Shown in pieces: positions 63,629 to 64,000 of a DNA stretch of 64,000 nucleotides. The notes below the pieces were generated by a model that was given only the letters and a program-made list of their open reading frames with translations, was not told the DNA's origin and searched no databases. Position 1 is the first letter of the stretch; each line of letters begins with the position of its first letter. Source of the stretch: Salinisphaera sp. T31B1 (GTDB lineage: Bacteria > Pseudomonadota > Gammaproteobacteria > Nevskiales > Salinisphaeraceae); contig NZ_APNH01000004.1 of the NCBI RefSeq assembly GCF_040361275.1, forward strand, positions 248,001-312,000, given 5' to 3'. A program made the position numbers and the translations under genes.

Positions 63629-64000
63629 TCAGCGCTGGGCACGCGCGATCATGTCGGCGGCATGTGCTCGGGTCTGGGCGGTGAGTTCGACCCCGCCAAG
63701 CATGCGCGCCAGTTCTTCGACCCGGCTGTCATCGTCCAGCGTGGTGATCGACGTGGAGGTCTGGCCGCCGGCCACCTGTTTGGCTACGCGTAGATGCTGG
63801 CCGGCCAGCGCGGCGACCTGGGGAAGATGAGTCACGCACAGCGACTGGCCGGCACTGCCCAGTGCTCGCAGCTGGCGGCCGACGATCTCGGCCACACCGC
63901 CGCCGATACCCGTGTCGACTTCATCGAAGACCAGGGTGGGCACCCGGGTACGACTGGCTGCAACCACCTCGATGGCCAGGCTGATACGCGACAGCTCGCC
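63629..64000 (-). CDS. recN: DNA repair protein RecN, C-terminal part (5' end outside window)
   Basis: The last 123 or so residues; the frame stays open to the window edge. Visible are GELSRISLAIEV (end of the ABC signature), the Walker B FDEVDTGIGGGVAEIVGRQL and the H-loop CVTHLPQVAALAGQHL. RecN is an SMC-like ATPase acting at double-strand breaks. It lies near bamE, as in other gammaproteobacteria. Confidence 0.95.
   Translation of the reverse strand, partial: GELSRISLAIEVVAASRTRVPTLVFDEVDTGIGGGVAEIVGRQLRALGSAGQSLCVTHLPQVAALAGQHLRVAKQVAGGQTSTSITTLDDDSRVEELARMLGGVELTAQTRAHAADMIARAQR

Overview
The window reads as a chromosomal segment of a GC-rich gammaproteobacterium. Evidence for this is the set of conserved blocks: rnr–rlmB, rpsF-rpsR-rplI-dnaB-alr, ffh/rpsP-rimM-trmD-rplS, ppsA/ppsR, and ssrA–smpB–rnfH–bamE–recN. 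Several genes fit a salt-adapted lifestyle: a sucrose-phosphate synthase/phosphatase fusion, a K+/H+ antiporter, a Na+-dependent transporter and acidic tails on ribosomal proteins. A Salinisphaera-like marine or halophilic bacterium is my best guess, but that is inference. I see no insertion sequences, prophage genes or CRISPR array. Genes are dense and many neighbours overlap by 4 bases (ATGA, GTGA or TTGA).

Layout. 1–6.5 kb: end of RNase R, an OmpA-type lipoprotein, RlmB, the S6/S18/L9 operon, DnaB and alanine racemase. 6.8–13.1 kb: a four-gene signalling operon with the gene order and domain order of the Ralstonia phcB-S-R-Q quorum-sensing locus (a methyltransferase, a membrane hybrid kinase, a receiver–kinase and a receiver–degenerate kinase). 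13.2–18 kb: hydrolase, RadA, a CorB-type transporter, YpjD. 18.2–22.1 kb: Ffh, S16, RimM, TrmD, L19. 22.2–29.2 kb: an NlpC/P60 lipoprotein that has lost its catalytic residues, thioredoxin reductase, SppA, a glutathionyl-hydroquinone reductase, a phosphodiesterase and a cystathionine lyase. 29.4–33.3 kb: NadC and ergothioneine genes egtB, egtC and egtD. 33.3–36.1 kb: ArgF, ArgD and a Mn-type superoxide dismutase. 36.5–47.8 kb: an orphan HyuB, GrxD, a MoCF-domain protein, a GGDEF/EAL protein, an MBL-fold/EamA/rhodanese operon, PpsA and PpsR, DUF1249. 47.8–50.4 kb: K+/H+ antiporter and a DUF421 protein.

50.5–59.3 kb is a biosynthetic-looking island of host genes. A left-going operon encodes a GT2 glycosyltransferase, an acyl-CoA-dehydrogenase-like protein, a PIG-L deacetylase and a NodS-like methyltransferase, preceded by a GT4. 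Divergent from it are a sucrose-phosphate synthase/phosphatase fusion and a second GT2, facing a MurG/UGT-like transferase. The product is unknown to me. 59.4–64 kb: tmRNA (tag ANDDNYALAA), an unexplained gap of about 0.9 kb, SmpB, an SNF-family transporter, RnfH, BamE with a Pro/Gly/Asp tail, and the RecN C-terminus.

The two most interesting systems are the phc-like signalling operon, which suggests 3-hydroxy-fatty-acid methyl ester signalling outside the Burkholderiaceae, and the glycosyltransferase/acyl-dehydrogenase/deacetylase/methyltransferase cluster.
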